A stretch of DNA of 64,000 nt from Bradyrhizobium sp. (GCF_027307225.1 NZ_DAHUXJ010000052.1:1-64000); one strand, 5' to 3'; numbered from the stretch's first letter, positions 42,991 through 51,127 are shown. Notes: generated from the sequence alone by a model not told the origin. Numbers and translations: made by a program.

Positions 42991-44412
42991 CTAAATGTCC
43001 TGCTCGTCCGCTACCAGCGAGAGGTTCAACTGGTCCATGTGGTGCATTATGTGAGAATCTAGGTAGGGGTGTCTACGTACGACGCCCTGCGCATACTTAA
43101 ATGCAGCCTTATGTTTTTCGGGAAGACGTTTGAGTGCACGAGCATATTGTCGTGCGTTCCGTATCTCATTATCGAAATAAAAAAACAGGCCCGGCGCATA
43201 CTTCTGGCGTTCCTCACTTGTAAGTGCAGCGTATAGGTAAGCGTTCGAGTAGCCATAGCAGTAGGCGGAATCTCCGTAGTATCGAAGCTTCCTATAGCGC
43301 TGGGCGAATAAGTCATACGAACGAGCTGACGCGGACGTTCGGTGCAGGTCGGAGTATATTCCCGTCGATCTGAGTCTAAGTATGCGTTCTAAAGCGTGCG
43401 ATAGCCCATCTTGGTACCAAGAGCAGTACAATATTTGCGGGAAGGCCTTTGCGTTGTAGGTGTCGTGAAGCCAAGAATGAGCTTCTTCGACTTCAGTAAG
43501 AAGTTCTGCAACATCGTTATACATTTCATCCGGAATAATGCACCGCTTTGTCGTCGCGTGAGCTTTGATCTGAGACAAAAAGAAGGTGCCGTCTGTTTCG
43601 ATGAGATGGAGGTTCATCTCTCTTAGTCTTAGGCGGTCTTGCTCATTAATTTCGGGGGCGACAAAATAAGCTTGTCTATGAAAGTCTTTTAGCGCCGATC
43701 TTACGGATCCATAGATTTGTAAGAAATCGTCGTCCTGTAGAGAGTAGCCTACGAAAACAACAGATCGGGTCGCTAGAAGAGATTTTAGGTGAGCTCCGAT
43801 AAGTCCGGACTCTAAGCGCGCTTTGCACAGGTCGTAGTCGTTTGTGGTGGCAACTATTGATCCAAAGTTGGTGATCGATCCGTGAATTTTTAGAACCCTT
43901 CGTTTGGCAACCTCCCAAAAGGCGATGTCGCGATCCTCGATGAACGGCGTGGCCGCACAAATATCTTCGAAATACGTATCCCAATTCGTAGTAACTATTG
44001 TATCAAGCGGAAAGAATGTAGCGAGTTCTCTATGAAATCGGGTAGCGTTTCGAAATATTGAAGTGTGAACGTAAGCATAATCGAAGTGGTCGTTTATGCG
44101 TTGTATCAGCCCAATTTTTCCAGACGGAGTTGAGCAAAAATCCTGCATGACATCTGGAAACGAGCGTGTTTGGTCTTCTATTTTTAGTACATGTCGCACT
44201 TCGTTGTAGAGCGTGCGGGGCATAACGCCCTTGGCCTCTGTGCTGATGCCTGCTCCTGCGAATAGAACGATCTTTCCGTCCATAAACAATTCTAAGAGTT
44301 CAGACGGCGCATCGAACGTTTTGCTTAACCGGCAGAACGCGCAATGGCAGTTGGCGCTGGATAGCGGGACCGAGAACGTAATGTCTTGCCTAGGTATCAG
44401 GTTCGGCTTCAT
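42991..44412 (-). CDS. SIR2-family protein with an unrecognised C-terminal half; possible defence effector
   Basis: 473 residues. Residues 45-240 carry SIR2 motifs: GAGIS at 53-57, TTNWD at 141-145, KIHGS at 175-179 (catalytic His) and GYSLQDDDF at 222-230. This is the SIR2_2 type whose members include NAD-depleting antiphage effectors. Residues 300-473 are a helix-prone, Tyr-rich domain (QRYRKLRYYGDSAYCYGYSN) with no family I recognise. The N-terminus has Cys22, Cys24 and Cys27, a possible metal site. Codon use is visibly AT-rich compared with both neighbours, which suggests transfer. No partner gene (TIR, HerA, Argonaute) is adjacent. Confidence 0.85.
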   Translation of the reverse strand: MKPNLIPRQDITFSVPLSSANCHCAFCRLSKTFDAPSELLELFMDGKIVLFAGAGISTEAKGVMPRTLYNEVRHVLKIEDQTRSFPDVMQDFCSTPSGKIGLIQRINDHFDYAYVHTSIFRNATRFHRELATFFPLDTIVTTNWDTYFEDICAATPFIEDRDIAFWEVAKRRVLKIHGSITNFGSIVATTNDYDLCKARLESGLIGAHLKSLLATRSVVFVGYSLQDDDFLQIYGSVRSALKDFHRQAYFVAPEINEQDRLRLREMNLHLIETDGTFFLSQIKAHATTKRCIIPDEMYNDVAELLTEVEEAHSWLHDTYNAKAFPQILYCSWYQDGLSHALERILRLRSTGIYSDLHRTSASARSYDLFAQRYRKLRYYGDSAYCYGYSNAYLYAALTSEERQKYAPGLFFYFDNEIRNARQYARALKRLPEKHKAAFKYAQGVVRRHPYLDSHIMHHMDQLNLSLVADEQDI

Positions 44413-44616
44413 CTTACGCTAATCACCGGTAATGTAATGGCTCCGACTCAACTTTAGATGTTTTGCGGCCGAACCGAAACCTATTCGTTCGGGGGAAAGT
44501 GCTATCCACAAGCCTATTAACACTAGGCGGGTTGCGCCCCCGGAGGGGTTACGGCTTCGCCTAAGTCGGGTTATCTAAGCGCCATTCATGCTTCTTTTAT
44601 TCTCATCGCTAATCCA

Positions 44617-44964
44617 ATGACCGACGAAGAAGATACCGACGACATTTCTGCGATCGAAGCGCGGATCGAGCGGCTTGCCGAGACCGCCGAGCGATGCCGG
44701 AAGTTCATCCTGGCTTCCCGGATTGCGATCGGCGGCGGTTGCGCACTCTTGCTCCTCATGATGTTCGGTGCGCTCGGGGCCGGCGCCGTCGCGATGCTCG
44801 GCTCGATCGCGCTGGCATTAGGTGGAATCGTGTCGCTCGGATCGAACATCAGCACGTTGCGCCAGACCGATGCTGCGATCCGGTCTGCCGAGGCGTTGCG
44901 GGCGGAATTGATCGGCAGCATCGACCTCAAGGTCGTGCACGATACGCCGATGAAGCTGATGTGA
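44617..44964 (+). CDS. Small membrane protein, function unknown
   Basis: 115 residues. An acidic amphipathic N-terminus (EDTDDISAIEARIERLAETAERCRK) is followed by two transmembrane helices (about 35-55 and 57-75) and a C-terminal helix. Normal high-GC codon use returns here after the SIR2 gene. Role unknown; it may have been next to pccB before the insertion. Confidence 0.75.
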   Translation: MTDEEDTDDISAIEARIERLAETAERCRKFILASRIAIGGGCALLLLMMFGALGAGAVAMLGSIALALGGIVSLGSNISTLRQTDAAIRSAEALRAELIGSIDLKVVHDTPMKLM

Positions 44965-45125
44965 TCAGCGCTGTCGCCGACGTTCGTGTTCGAAGGTTCT
45001 GCGCGACGCTTGAATCATTTTGCGTGGTCGCTGACTCAATTGTTCACGAGTTCAGCGAACATTCATCTTGAGGCGACGAGACTGGACGTCTTCTCTATCT
45101 CACCTCACGAAAGGGGCAAGACGTC

Positions 45126-45395
45126 ATGAAACTTGCGGATTCCTTGAATTTCAGTGCTGGATTGGTCGCGGGCGCCATCGTGCTTGCCGCAAGCGCGCAA
45201 GCTGCTCCCGGACCGCCGCTCTCGGGCCATACGGCAACCGCGCCGGCGGCAAACGTTGAGCTGGCGGTCGTGTCGCAAAACGAAGTCGATCACATGAAGC
45301 CGGTGCAGGTGCACTACCGCCACCGCCATTGGCGTCACCGTCACCACTGGCATCACCGTCACTGGCGGCATTATCACTGGCGCCATCATCACTGA
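45126..45395 (+). CDS. Small secreted histidine-rich protein
   Basis: 89 residues. Signal peptide about 1-27 (ending AQA-APG). The last 27 residues are almost only His, Arg, Trp and Tyr (HRHRHWRHRHHW...HYHWRHHH), a pattern fit to bind Ni, Zn or Cu in the periplasm or at the surface. A ribosome-binding site GAAAGGGGC precedes it. It heads a group of three short secreted proteins. Confidence 0.75.
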   Translation: MKLADSLNFSAGLVAGAIVLAASAQAAPGPPLSGHTATAPAANVELAVVSQNEVDHMKPVQVHYRHRHWRHRHHWHHRHWRHYHWRHHH

Positions 45396-45456
45396 GGTGA
45401 TTTGACGTATATTTGACCAGGCCATTTGCATCACGTACCGACGGAAAGGAATCTCA

Positions 45457-45702
45457 ATGAAGGTACTCGCTGCTTTTTTGTTCGCGATCGGCATCGGCCT
45501 TGCGTCGATGTCGGCTTCCCAGGCCATTCCGGTAGCGCCGCTCGACCGGGCGGCCGCGACCGGCACCGCGACCATTCCGGTGGCCGGTGGCTGTGGACCG
45601 GGTTGGCATCGCGGGCCCGCTGGCGGTTGTCGCCCGATGTACAATTGTCCGCCCGGCTGGCATTCGGGACCATACGGCCGCCGTTGTTTCCGCAACTGGT
45701 AA
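45457..45702 (+). CDS. GCG_CRPN-type small secreted protein
   Basis: 81 residues. Signal peptide about 1-23 (SASQA-IPV), then GGCGPGWHRGPAGGCRPMYN and CPPGWHSGPYGRRC. The GCGxGxHRGPxGxCR pattern is the GCG_CRPN prefix domain, known mainly from rhizobia and of unknown function. Four Cys could form two disulfides. Preceded by CGGAAAGGAATCTC. Confidence 0.82.
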   Translation: MKVLAAFLFAIGIGLASMSASQAIPVAPLDRAAATGTATIPVAGGCGPGWHRGPAGGCRPMYNCPPGWHSGPYGRRCFRNW

Positions 45703-45750
45703 AACTAAGGCGCGGGAATCTTCCGCCCTTTTTCGCGAGAGATGGCAATA

Positions 45751-45780
45751 AAAAACCCCGCTTTTTTGAGCGGGGTTTTC
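45751..45780. terminator. Bidirectional terminator between convergent GCG_CRPN genes
   Basis: AAAACCCCGCT / AGCGGGGTTTT, an 11-bp perfect stem with T-rich flanks on both strands. It lies between two converging genes. Confidence 0.9.
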
Positions 45781-45801
45781 CGTCCTTTCCGTCGTGCGCG
45801 A

Positions 45802-46044
45802 TCAGATCGGGCGGCAACGTCCATAGCGCCAGGCAAAGCCCATCGGGCAGCGGCGGCCGGGAACGACCACGACCGGGCGCTCGACGACGACCGGCGCGCC
45901 GGGGACCACTACGACGCCACGGTTCGGACGGCAGTGGCCATAGGGCCCGCGGTGCCAACCGGGGCCGCAACCGCCTGCGGCGCTTGCGCTGCCGACACTC
46001 AGGAACGTGCCCGCAACGAGTGCAGCTGCGAAAAGATACTTCAT
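45802..46044 (-). CDS. GCG_CRPN-type small secreted protein
   Basis: 80 residues from ATG at 46044 (AAGGGAGACAAT upstream). Signal peptide about 1-23 (SASA-AGG), then GGCGPGWHRGPYGHCRPNRG, a Val/Pro spacer (VVVVPGAPVVVERPVVVVPG) and a second Cys motif CPMGFAWRYGRCRPI. Convergent with its paralogue at 45457-45702. The longer frame to 46119 has no support. Confidence 0.85.
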   Translation of the reverse strand: MKYLFAAALVAGTFLSVGSASAAGGCGPGWHRGPYGHCRPNRGVVVVPGAPVVVERPVVVVPGRRCPMGFAWRYGRCRPI

Positions 46045-46206
46045 ATTGTCTCCCTTCCTAAAGCCGCAACGCGGCATCTTGTAAGGTCGATAAGCAAATC
46101 GACGGGCCAGGATTGGCACCCTTTGGAACAGGCGACAAGCGTAGCCTGAACCCGAGCCTAGGGAGACGCGTGTGAACCATCTATGAATAGCCGAATTGAG
46201 GAGAGT

Positions 46207-47406
46207 TCATTTCGCCAGGAACGGCAGCATTAGCGCATTGAACTTGTCGGGCGCATCGAGGAACACCAGGTGCCCGGCATTCTCGATCACCTCGGCATGG
46301 CCGTTGGGCATCTTTGCCGCCAGCGCTTTGGCCAGTTCGGCGTTCTGGCCCATCTTCGGCCGCTGCGCCTCCGGGGCGAGTGGCTTGCCGGGTGCGTTGT
46401 GATCGTCGGCGCCCATGATGAACAACGTCGGAACGGTGATCAGCGGTATCTCGTGCGCCACGGGCTCGCGGTAGATCATCTGTCCCGACGAGACAAAGGC
46501 GTGCAGCCAGCGCGGATAGTCCGCCGCGCCTTTGATGCCGAAGCGGGCGTCGATGAAAGGCGCCATCGCCTCGGGCGGGATCTTCGGCGCGTAATTGTGC
46601 TCAAGCTGCTTGAGATAGCCTTCAGCGGTGAGCTTGTCTTCGCGTTCGACGATCTTTTCGGTCGGCGTCGGCGGCACGTACATGCGGTAATCTTCAAGTC
46701 CGATCGGCGCGGCAAGGACGAGATGATTGACGCGATCAGGATAGGCGCGCGCGATCCGCACCGCGACCATGCCGCCCATCGAATGCGCCATGATATTGGC
46801 TTTCGCGATTCCGAGATGGTCGAGCAGCGCCACCGTGTTGCGCGCCAGATTGTCGAAATGAAGCTCGCCGGACGGCTTTGAGGATTTGCCGAAACCGATC
46901 TGGTCCGGCACCACCACGCGATAGCCGGCCTCCGTCAGCACTTTGATTTCGGGCGCCCAATAGCTGGACGGAAAGTTGCGCCCGTGCAGCAGCATCACGA
47001 CGCGGCCGTTCGGCTGCGCCGGCGCAATGTCCATGTAGGCCATGCGCAGTTGCTCGCCTTCATTGACAACCGGCAGCATGTTCACGGGATAGGGATAGGG
47101 AAAGCCCTCGAGGCCGATGCCGTACGGCTCGCGCTGCGCGATGCCGGGTTCGTGGTTGGTGGACTCGCGGTCGGCGGCGCTGGCGGCTGCGAACGACAGG
47201 GCGAGGGCGCCAAGCGCCGCGATCACGGCTAGTACCGCCGATCTGAAGTCCCTGCACCACAAGCGGCGAATTCGATCAGGGACTTCAGATCGATAAGGCG
47301 GTCCTAGAACCAATAAGTTTGCTAGTGCCCATGACTTTCCGAAGTTCGTGATAGTGGGTGCTGCGATGGAGCGCGAACTTCGGAAAGTGGGCACTAGACG
47401 TTTCAT
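46207..47406 (-). CDS. Exported alpha/beta hydrolase carrying a 55-codon palindromic-element insertion near its N-terminus
   Basis: 399 residues from ATG at 47406 (TTCGGAGAATTCG upstream). The body is an alpha/beta hydrolase: LLHGRNFPSSYW oxyanion region, HSMGGM nucleophile elbow, MGADDHNAPG acidic segment and NAGHLVFLD histidine. After MKRL, codons from the composite CTAG element (TFRSSRSIAA through CRDFRSAV) run in frame for 165 bp before the hydrophobic AVIAALGALALSFAAASAAD. Deleting the insert restores a standard signal peptide, MKRLAVIAALGALALSF. Whether export still works is unknown; the n-region is now about 58 residues long. Confidence 0.85.
   Translation of the reverse strand: MKRLVPTFRSSRSIAAPTITNFGKSWALANLLVLGPPYRSEVPDRIRRLWCRDFRSAVLAVIAALGALALSFAAASAADRESTNHEPGIAQREPYGIGLEGFPYPYPVNMLPVVNEGEQLRMAYMDIAPAQPNGRVVMLLHGRNFPSSYWAPEIKVLTEAGYRVVVPDQIGFGKSSKPSGELHFDNLARNTVALLDHLGIAKANIMAHSMGGMVAVRIARAYPDRVNHLVLAAPIGLEDYRMYVPPTPTEKIVEREDKLTAEGYLKQLEHNYAPKIPPEAMAPFIDARFGIKGAADYPRWLHAFVSSGQMIYREPVAHEIPLITVPTLFIMGADDHNAPGKPLAPEAQRPKMGQNAELAKALAAKMPNGHAEVIENAGHLVFLDAPDKFNALMLPFLAK
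47229..47397. mobile_element. Composite CTAG palindromic element, copy 1 (inside the hydrolase gene)
   Basis: Two hairpins. Palindrome A, 47229-47307, has outer arm CTAGTACCGC against GGCGGTCCTAG (one mismatch) and inner arms CGATCTGAAGTCCC / GGGACTTCAGATCG. Palindrome B, 47322-47397, has CTAGTGCCC / GGGCACTAG and ACTTTCCGAAGTTCG / CGAACTTCGGAAAGT. A 14-base AATAAGTTTG-containing spacer separates them. TA-to-TA lengths are 75, 18 and 72, total 165 bp, all multiples of three. Copy 2 is at 47954-48122. Confidence 0.8.
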
Positions 47407-47525
47407 CGAATTCTCCGAAAGGAACTCAGGCTCTTTCTCCCGCGGGAGATAAAGATGTTGCTGGCGCGGTCAAGCCTGCTTGTCGGCCATGCCACGAGTT
47501 TCGCCGGCGCTTTCCGAATCGAGAA

Positions 47526-48128
47526 CTAATGCGCCTGCATTTGTTGCTGGGTAAGGGCCTGTGCCTTCTGCAATTCAACGACCAGCCGTGGCATGGAGTC
47601 GGCCATATAGTTGCCCATCTTTGCCATGGCCGATCTACCGACCGGCGAGCCATAGAAATCGGCGAGCGCCTTCAACTCGTCGGCCGTGAAATTTTTGATC
47701 ATCGAGTCCCGCATCAAAGCCGCCACCGCGTTGATATCCAGATTTTTGGTCATCAGCGCGACGAAGGTAGCGCGCTTGCCTTCCGGTAATGTTGCCGCAA
47801 GCTTCGCCGCCCTGTCGTTCATCCGGGATTGAGGAGGGACCACGCGCAGATAATAGTCTGCCTCGGCGGCTCTGTTCGCCGGAGTATCGTCGAGCGCCAG
47901 CGCGGGCGCGCTCGTCAACCAGATGAGCGGGACCACGATCAGCAACTTCGCGACTAGTACCGCCGATCTGAAGTCCCTGCACCACAAGCGGCGAATTCGA
48001 TCGGGGACTTCAGATCGATAAAGCGGTACTAGAATCAATAAGTTTGCTAGTGCCCATGACTTTCCGAAGTTCGTGAAGATGGGTGCTGCGATGAAGCACG
48101 AACTTCGGAAAGTGGGCACTAGTTTCAC
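47526..48128 (-). CDS. DUF2059 exported protein carrying the same 55-codon element insertion
   Basis: 200 residues from GTG at 48128, with GGGAGG five bases upstream; ATG 48155 is an alternative. The mature part shows DUF2059 text (MIKNFTADELKALADFYGSPVGRSAMAKMGNYM). After MKL, the composite CTAG element is translated (TFRSSCFIAA through CRDFRSAV), then VAKLLIVVPLIWLTSAPALALDD. Without the insert the protein would start MKLVAKLLIVVPLIWLTSAP, a good signal peptide. DUF2059 function is unknown. The next gene downstream (46207-47406) has the same insertion. Confidence 0.82.
   Translation of the reverse strand: MKLVPTFRSSCFIAAPIFTNFGKSWALANLLILVPLYRSEVPDRIRRLWCRDFRSAVLVAKLLIVVPLIWLTSAPALALDDTPANRAAEADYYLRVVPPQSRMNDRAAKLAATLPEGKRATFVALMTKNLDINAVAALMRDSMIKNFTADELKALADFYGSPVGRSAMAKMGNYMADSMPRLVVELQKAQALTQQQMQAH
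47954..48122. mobile_element. Composite CTAG palindromic element, copy 2 (inside the DUF2059 gene)
   Basis: Palindrome A 47954-48032 and palindrome B 48047-48122 with a 14-base spacer, in the same order, orientation and reading frame as copy 1 and nearly identical to it. CTAG is present at all four boundaries. Total insertion is 165 bp. The flanks of the two copies are unrelated, so this is transposition or site-directed copying, not gene duplication. Confidence 0.8.
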
Positions 48129-48206
48129 GGCAACCTCCCGAATAATCCCGAGCAAAGATACAACGGGAGCTATAACGTATCTGCGGCGAACACGAAATCG
48201 GTCGCG

Positions 48207-48902
48207 CTATTCGTCGCCGCCGAACAGGGCGGCAAAGCGCTTCTCGCCCTGGCGCGTGAACTGGACCACCCGGCTGCCCGGTGTGGGGTCGCGCGCGGCC
48301 CATTTCAGCTCGGTGAAGCGTTGCAACAGCGCCGCGCCAAGCGTGCCGGCGAGATGATGGCGGCGTTCGCTCCAGTCGAGGCAGGCCTTGCAGACCGGCC
48401 GGCGCGGATGGGTGAGCGCATCGGCTCCAATCTGGAGTGTGCTTTCGAGGAAGCGCTCGCCCTCGGCCGTCAGCTCGATATCGTGCTTGTGCTGGCGCAC
48501 CAGCTTCTGCTGCCGCAAACTGTCGAGCATCTGCACGCCGAGATCGCCAGCCAGGTGATCATAGCAGACGCGCGCGCGGCGCAGTGCCGGATCCTTCGGT
48601 CCGGTACGCACGCGCATATGGCCGGCGCGGGCGGCGAGCGCCGCAAGGCCTTCCAGCACGCCACCGACGTCGGGGTCAGCGAGGCGATAGTAACGATGGC
48701 GGCCCTGCTTTTCCTGCTCGATCAGGCCGCCGGATTCCAGCTTCGACAGATGGGAACTGGCGGTCTGCGGCGTGACGCCGGCCTCTTGCGACAATTCACT
48801 GGCCGTGAGCGCACGGCCGCTCAACAGCGCGGTCAGCATGTTGGCGCGGGCGGGGTCGCCGACCAGGGAGGCGACCATGGCGATATCGGGTCCTGCTTTC
48901 AT
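48207..48902 (-). CDS. ArsR-family transcriptional regulator with long C-terminal domain
   Basis: 231 residues, about twice the size of minimal ArsR proteins. The N-terminal winged helix is DPARANMLTALLSGRALTASELSQEAGVTPQTASSHLSKLESGGLI and YYRLADPDV. The C-terminal half has a CKACLDW pair of cysteines and WSERRHHLAG, typical of the longer YczG/SdpR-like regulators found in rhizobia. Divergent from the NIPSNAP gene, which it may control. Confidence 0.9.
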   Translation of the reverse strand: MKAGPDIAMVASLVGDPARANMLTALLSGRALTASELSQEAGVTPQTASSHLSKLESGGLIEQEKQGRHRYYRLADPDVGGVLEGLAALAARAGHMRVRTGPKDPALRRARVCYDHLAGDLGVQMLDSLRQQKLVRQHKHDIELTAEGERFLESTLQIGADALTHPRRPVCKACLDWSERRHHLAGTLGAALLQRFTELKWAARDPTPGSRVVQFTRQGEKRFAALFGGDE

Positions 48903-48955
48903 TATTCGACGATAGCCGAAGCATCGGCGCGGATCAAGCGGGTAGTGAATTGAGC

Positions 48956-48997
48956 GTCATTCCGGGTTCGCTCGTTTCACTCGCGCCCCGGAACGAC
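48956..48997. repeat. Short REP-like repeat, GTCATTCCGG family
   Basis: GTCATTCCGGG...CCCCGGAACGAC, 42 bp, in the divergent ArsR-NIPSNAP spacer. It may lie inside their control region. Confidence 0.6.
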
Positions 48998-49020
48998 GTT
49001 GCGACTTTTAGGAGGTTCCG

Positions 49021-49329
49021 ATGACCATCACCGTTTTCATTCGCTATCAGCTCGATCCGTTCAAGCGCGCCAAGTTCGAGGAATATTCGAAAAACTGGCT
49101 GTCCGTCATTCCGAGGTGCGGCGGCGATCTCATCGGCTACTGGATGCCGCATGAAGGCACCAACAACATCGCCTTTGCGCTGGTTTCGTTTGAAAGCCTG
49201 GCGGCCTACGAGCAATATCGCGCCAGGCTGCGCACCGACAAAGCGGCGATGGAGAATTTCAACTTTGCCGAAGACCACAAATTCATCCTTGGCGAGGAAC
49301 GAACGTTCCTGCGCCAGGTGACGGCATGA
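49021..49329 (+). CDS. NIPSNAP-family protein
   Basis: 102 residues: [54 protein letters not shown] and [15 protein letters not shown] match the ferredoxin-like NIPSNAP fold. Members are thought to bind small molecules or act as monooxygenase-like dimers; no reaction is assigned. Preceded by TAGGAGGTTCCG. Confidence 0.9.
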   Translation: MTITVFIRYQLDPFKRAKFEEYSKNWLSVIPRCGGDLIGYWMPHEGTNNIAFALVSFESLAAYEQYRARLRTDKAAMENFNFAEDHKFILGEERTFLRQVTA

Positions 49330-49458
49330 CAACTGACGGCACGAGGTGTCAGCATCCTGACCCCCATCACTGGCATGGCCTGCCTCCACGCGCTAATCTG
49401 GCGGCAGGCTGGGCAACAACGATGGCAACTACAGCAAACAGCGAAACAGGAGACGCCG

Positions 49459-50274
49459 ATGCCGATTTCATTGGCCGACAAGCGCGCGGCCTTCCGCAAG
49501 CTGCATGAGAGCGGCTGCTTCCCGATCCCCAATCCCTTTGACGTCGGCTCGGCGAAGGCGCTGGCGCAGATGGGGTTCAAGGCGCTGGCCTCGACCAGCG
49601 CCGGCTTTGCCTGGACGATCGGCAAGGCCGACAATCGGGTAACGGTCGACGACGTCTGCACGCATCTCACCGCGCTCTGCGCGGCGGTGGACGTGCCTGT
49701 CAACGCCGATTTCGAAAACGGATTTGCAGATGAGGCCGAGAAGGTCGCGGTCAATGTCGCCCGCGGCGCGAAGACCGGCGTGGCCGGCCTGTCGATCGAG
49801 GATTCGACCGGCGATACCGCAAAACCGCTTTATCAACGGGCGCACGCGGTCGAGCGGATCAAGGCGGCGCGCGCGGCCATCGATGCCGACAAGAGCGGCG
49901 TCCTGCTGACCGGCCGTTGCGAAGCTTTTCTGTGGGGGCTCGACGATCTCACGATGGTGATCGACCGTCTCGGTGCCTATGCCGAGGCCGGAGCCGACTG
50001 CCTCTATGCGCCCGGCATCAAGACCCGGGAGCAGATTTCGGCCGTCGTGAAGGCGGTCGCGCCGAAGCCGGTCAACCTTCTGATCGGGGCGTCAGGTCTT
50101 TCGGTCCAGGAGGCGGCCGATCTCGGCGTGCGCCGGATCAGCGTCGGCGGTTCGTTGGCGCGCACCGCCTGGGCCGGCTTCATGCGCGCGGCGAAAGAGA
50201 TCGCCGAGCGGGGCACCTTCAGCGAACTCGCCAAGGGTTATTCCGGCGCCGAACTGAACAAGATGTTCCGCTAA
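49459..50274 (+). CDS. Isocitrate lyase / PEP mutase superfamily lyase
   Basis: 271 residues from ATG 49459 (ACAGGAGACGCCG upstream). TIM barrel with NPFDVGSAKALAQMGFKALASTSAG, NADFENGFAD (Mg-binding acids) and GLSIEDSTG. The isocitrate-lyase KKCGH motif is absent, so it is closer to oxaloacetate decarboxylase / carboxyPEP mutase-type members. Substrate uncertain. The frame is open upstream to 49375. Confidence 0.88.
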   Translation: MPISLADKRAAFRKLHESGCFPIPNPFDVGSAKALAQMGFKALASTSAGFAWTIGKADNRVTVDDVCTHLTALCAAVDVPVNADFENGFADEAEKVAVNVARGAKTGVAGLSIEDSTGDTAKPLYQRAHAVERIKAARAAIDADKSGVLLTGRCEAFLWGLDDLTMVIDRLGAYAEAGADCLYAPGIKTREQISAVVKAVAPKPVNLLIGASGLSVQEAADLGVRRISVGGSLARTAWAGFMRAAKEIAERGTFSELAKGYSGAELNKMFR

Positions 50275-50359
50275 GCGCCTGAACCCAACGAAAGCGAGGT
50301 GGCCGTCTCGAGAGAGACTGGCCGCCTTGATCAATTCCATCAGGTGATCAGCGGTCCGG

Positions 50360-50740
50360 CTATTTTTTCGCGGGCGCATTGCCCGGATTGGCGCTGTTGG
50401 TAGCCGCGGCGCCGGGATTGGTCGAAGCGGGCGACGGCGTCTGCGGCTTCGCCGGTGCTGCGCCGGTCGTTGTGCCTGGCTGACTGTTGGTGTGGATCGG
50501 CATTGTCGATGCCTGTTGCTGCGTCGAGGAGTGGTTCAGCCCGTAGAACACGATCCCCAGCACGACCGCGATACCGATTGCGAACAGCGTGATCCGTGTG
50601 TGGCTTGCGGGGCCTTCCGCCATCTCGGGGTCAACCTGCAAATCATTGTCGAGCTCGGCGGGCGAGCGACGGTCGTCGATATAGGTTCTGGTCGGATCTT
50701 TGCGATTGTCGGGATCGTTGAGATTGTTTTCATTGGCCAT
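50360..50740 (-). CDS. Single-pass membrane protein with Pro/Ala-rich tail, function unknown
   Basis: 126 residues from ATG at 50740 (TTTGGAGGAATCCGGCC upstream). Residues 1-48 are polar (DRRSPAELDNDLQVDPEMAEG), one transmembrane helix follows (about 50-68, ITLFAIGIAVVLGIVFYGL), then a Gln/Thr/Pro/Ala-rich disordered tail. Common as a hypothetical protein in Bradyrhizobium. Confidence 0.72.
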   Translation of the reverse strand: MANENNLNDPDNRKDPTRTYIDDRRSPAELDNDLQVDPEMAEGPASHTRITLFAIGIAVVLGIVFYGLNHSSTQQQASTMPIHTNSQPGTTTGAAPAKPQTPSPASTNPGAAATNSANPGNAPAKK

Positions 50741-50849
50741 GGCCGGATTCCTCCAAATGCCGTGCTGCGACAACGGCGAGCCATCGGGGTGGGTTCCGGG
50801 ACGTTCGCTGTTTCCCACAGCGGCGAGATGGTCGAAAAATGGAACAGCC

Positions 50850-51104
50850 GAACGAAGCGTGAGCTACGCCGGTGGCGTCCTGCGCGATAACCTCTGCAAC
50901 GACGTGCCGCTGCTGTTTCGCTCTGAACTCTATGCGAGCATGTCGGTTGTCACCGGGCTGTTTTATGCCACCGCCTTCGGGTTGAAACTGAACGACGAGA
51001 TCTGGACCGCCTTGACCTTCGTGGTTGGCCTGTCGTTCCGCCTGTTGGCGATCCGCTACAAACGGGAAATGCCGAAATTCGTGTTCAACGGCGAGGAGAA
51101 ATGA
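50850..51104 (+). pseudogene. Remnant of a UPF0126/TRIC-type membrane channel gene
   Basis: About 85 codons matching only the second half of the UPF0126 (YicG) family: GGVLRDNLCNDVPLLFRSELYA, then hydrophobic helices and FRLLAIRYKREMPKFVF. Whole members have about 200 residues and a first repeat with another GGVxRD motif, which is missing here. No start codon with a ribosome-binding site was found at this point. Read as a 5'-truncated gene. Confidence 0.65.
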
Positions 51105-51127
51105 GGGGACGGTGCAACTTGGCTCAA

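Noticed and set aside
42991..44412. Reading the SIR2 gene as part of a Thoeris or SIR2-Argonaute system
   Set aside because: No TIR, STAND, HerA or Argonaute partner is adjacent; neighbours are pccB and a small membrane protein.
44413..44616. A tRNA-like fragment or attachment site next to the SIR2 gene
   Set aside because: No tRNA arm or direct repeat bracketing the gene could be found by eye.
45300..45395. Tandem CACCGYCAY-like bases as a possible short repeat or CRISPR-like array
   Set aside because: The pattern comes from His/Arg/Trp codons of the His-rich protein; there are no spacers.
46207..48128. Explaining the two identical inserts as a local gene duplication
   Set aside because: The host genes are unrelated (hydrolase and DUF2059); identity stops sharply at the CTAG boundaries.
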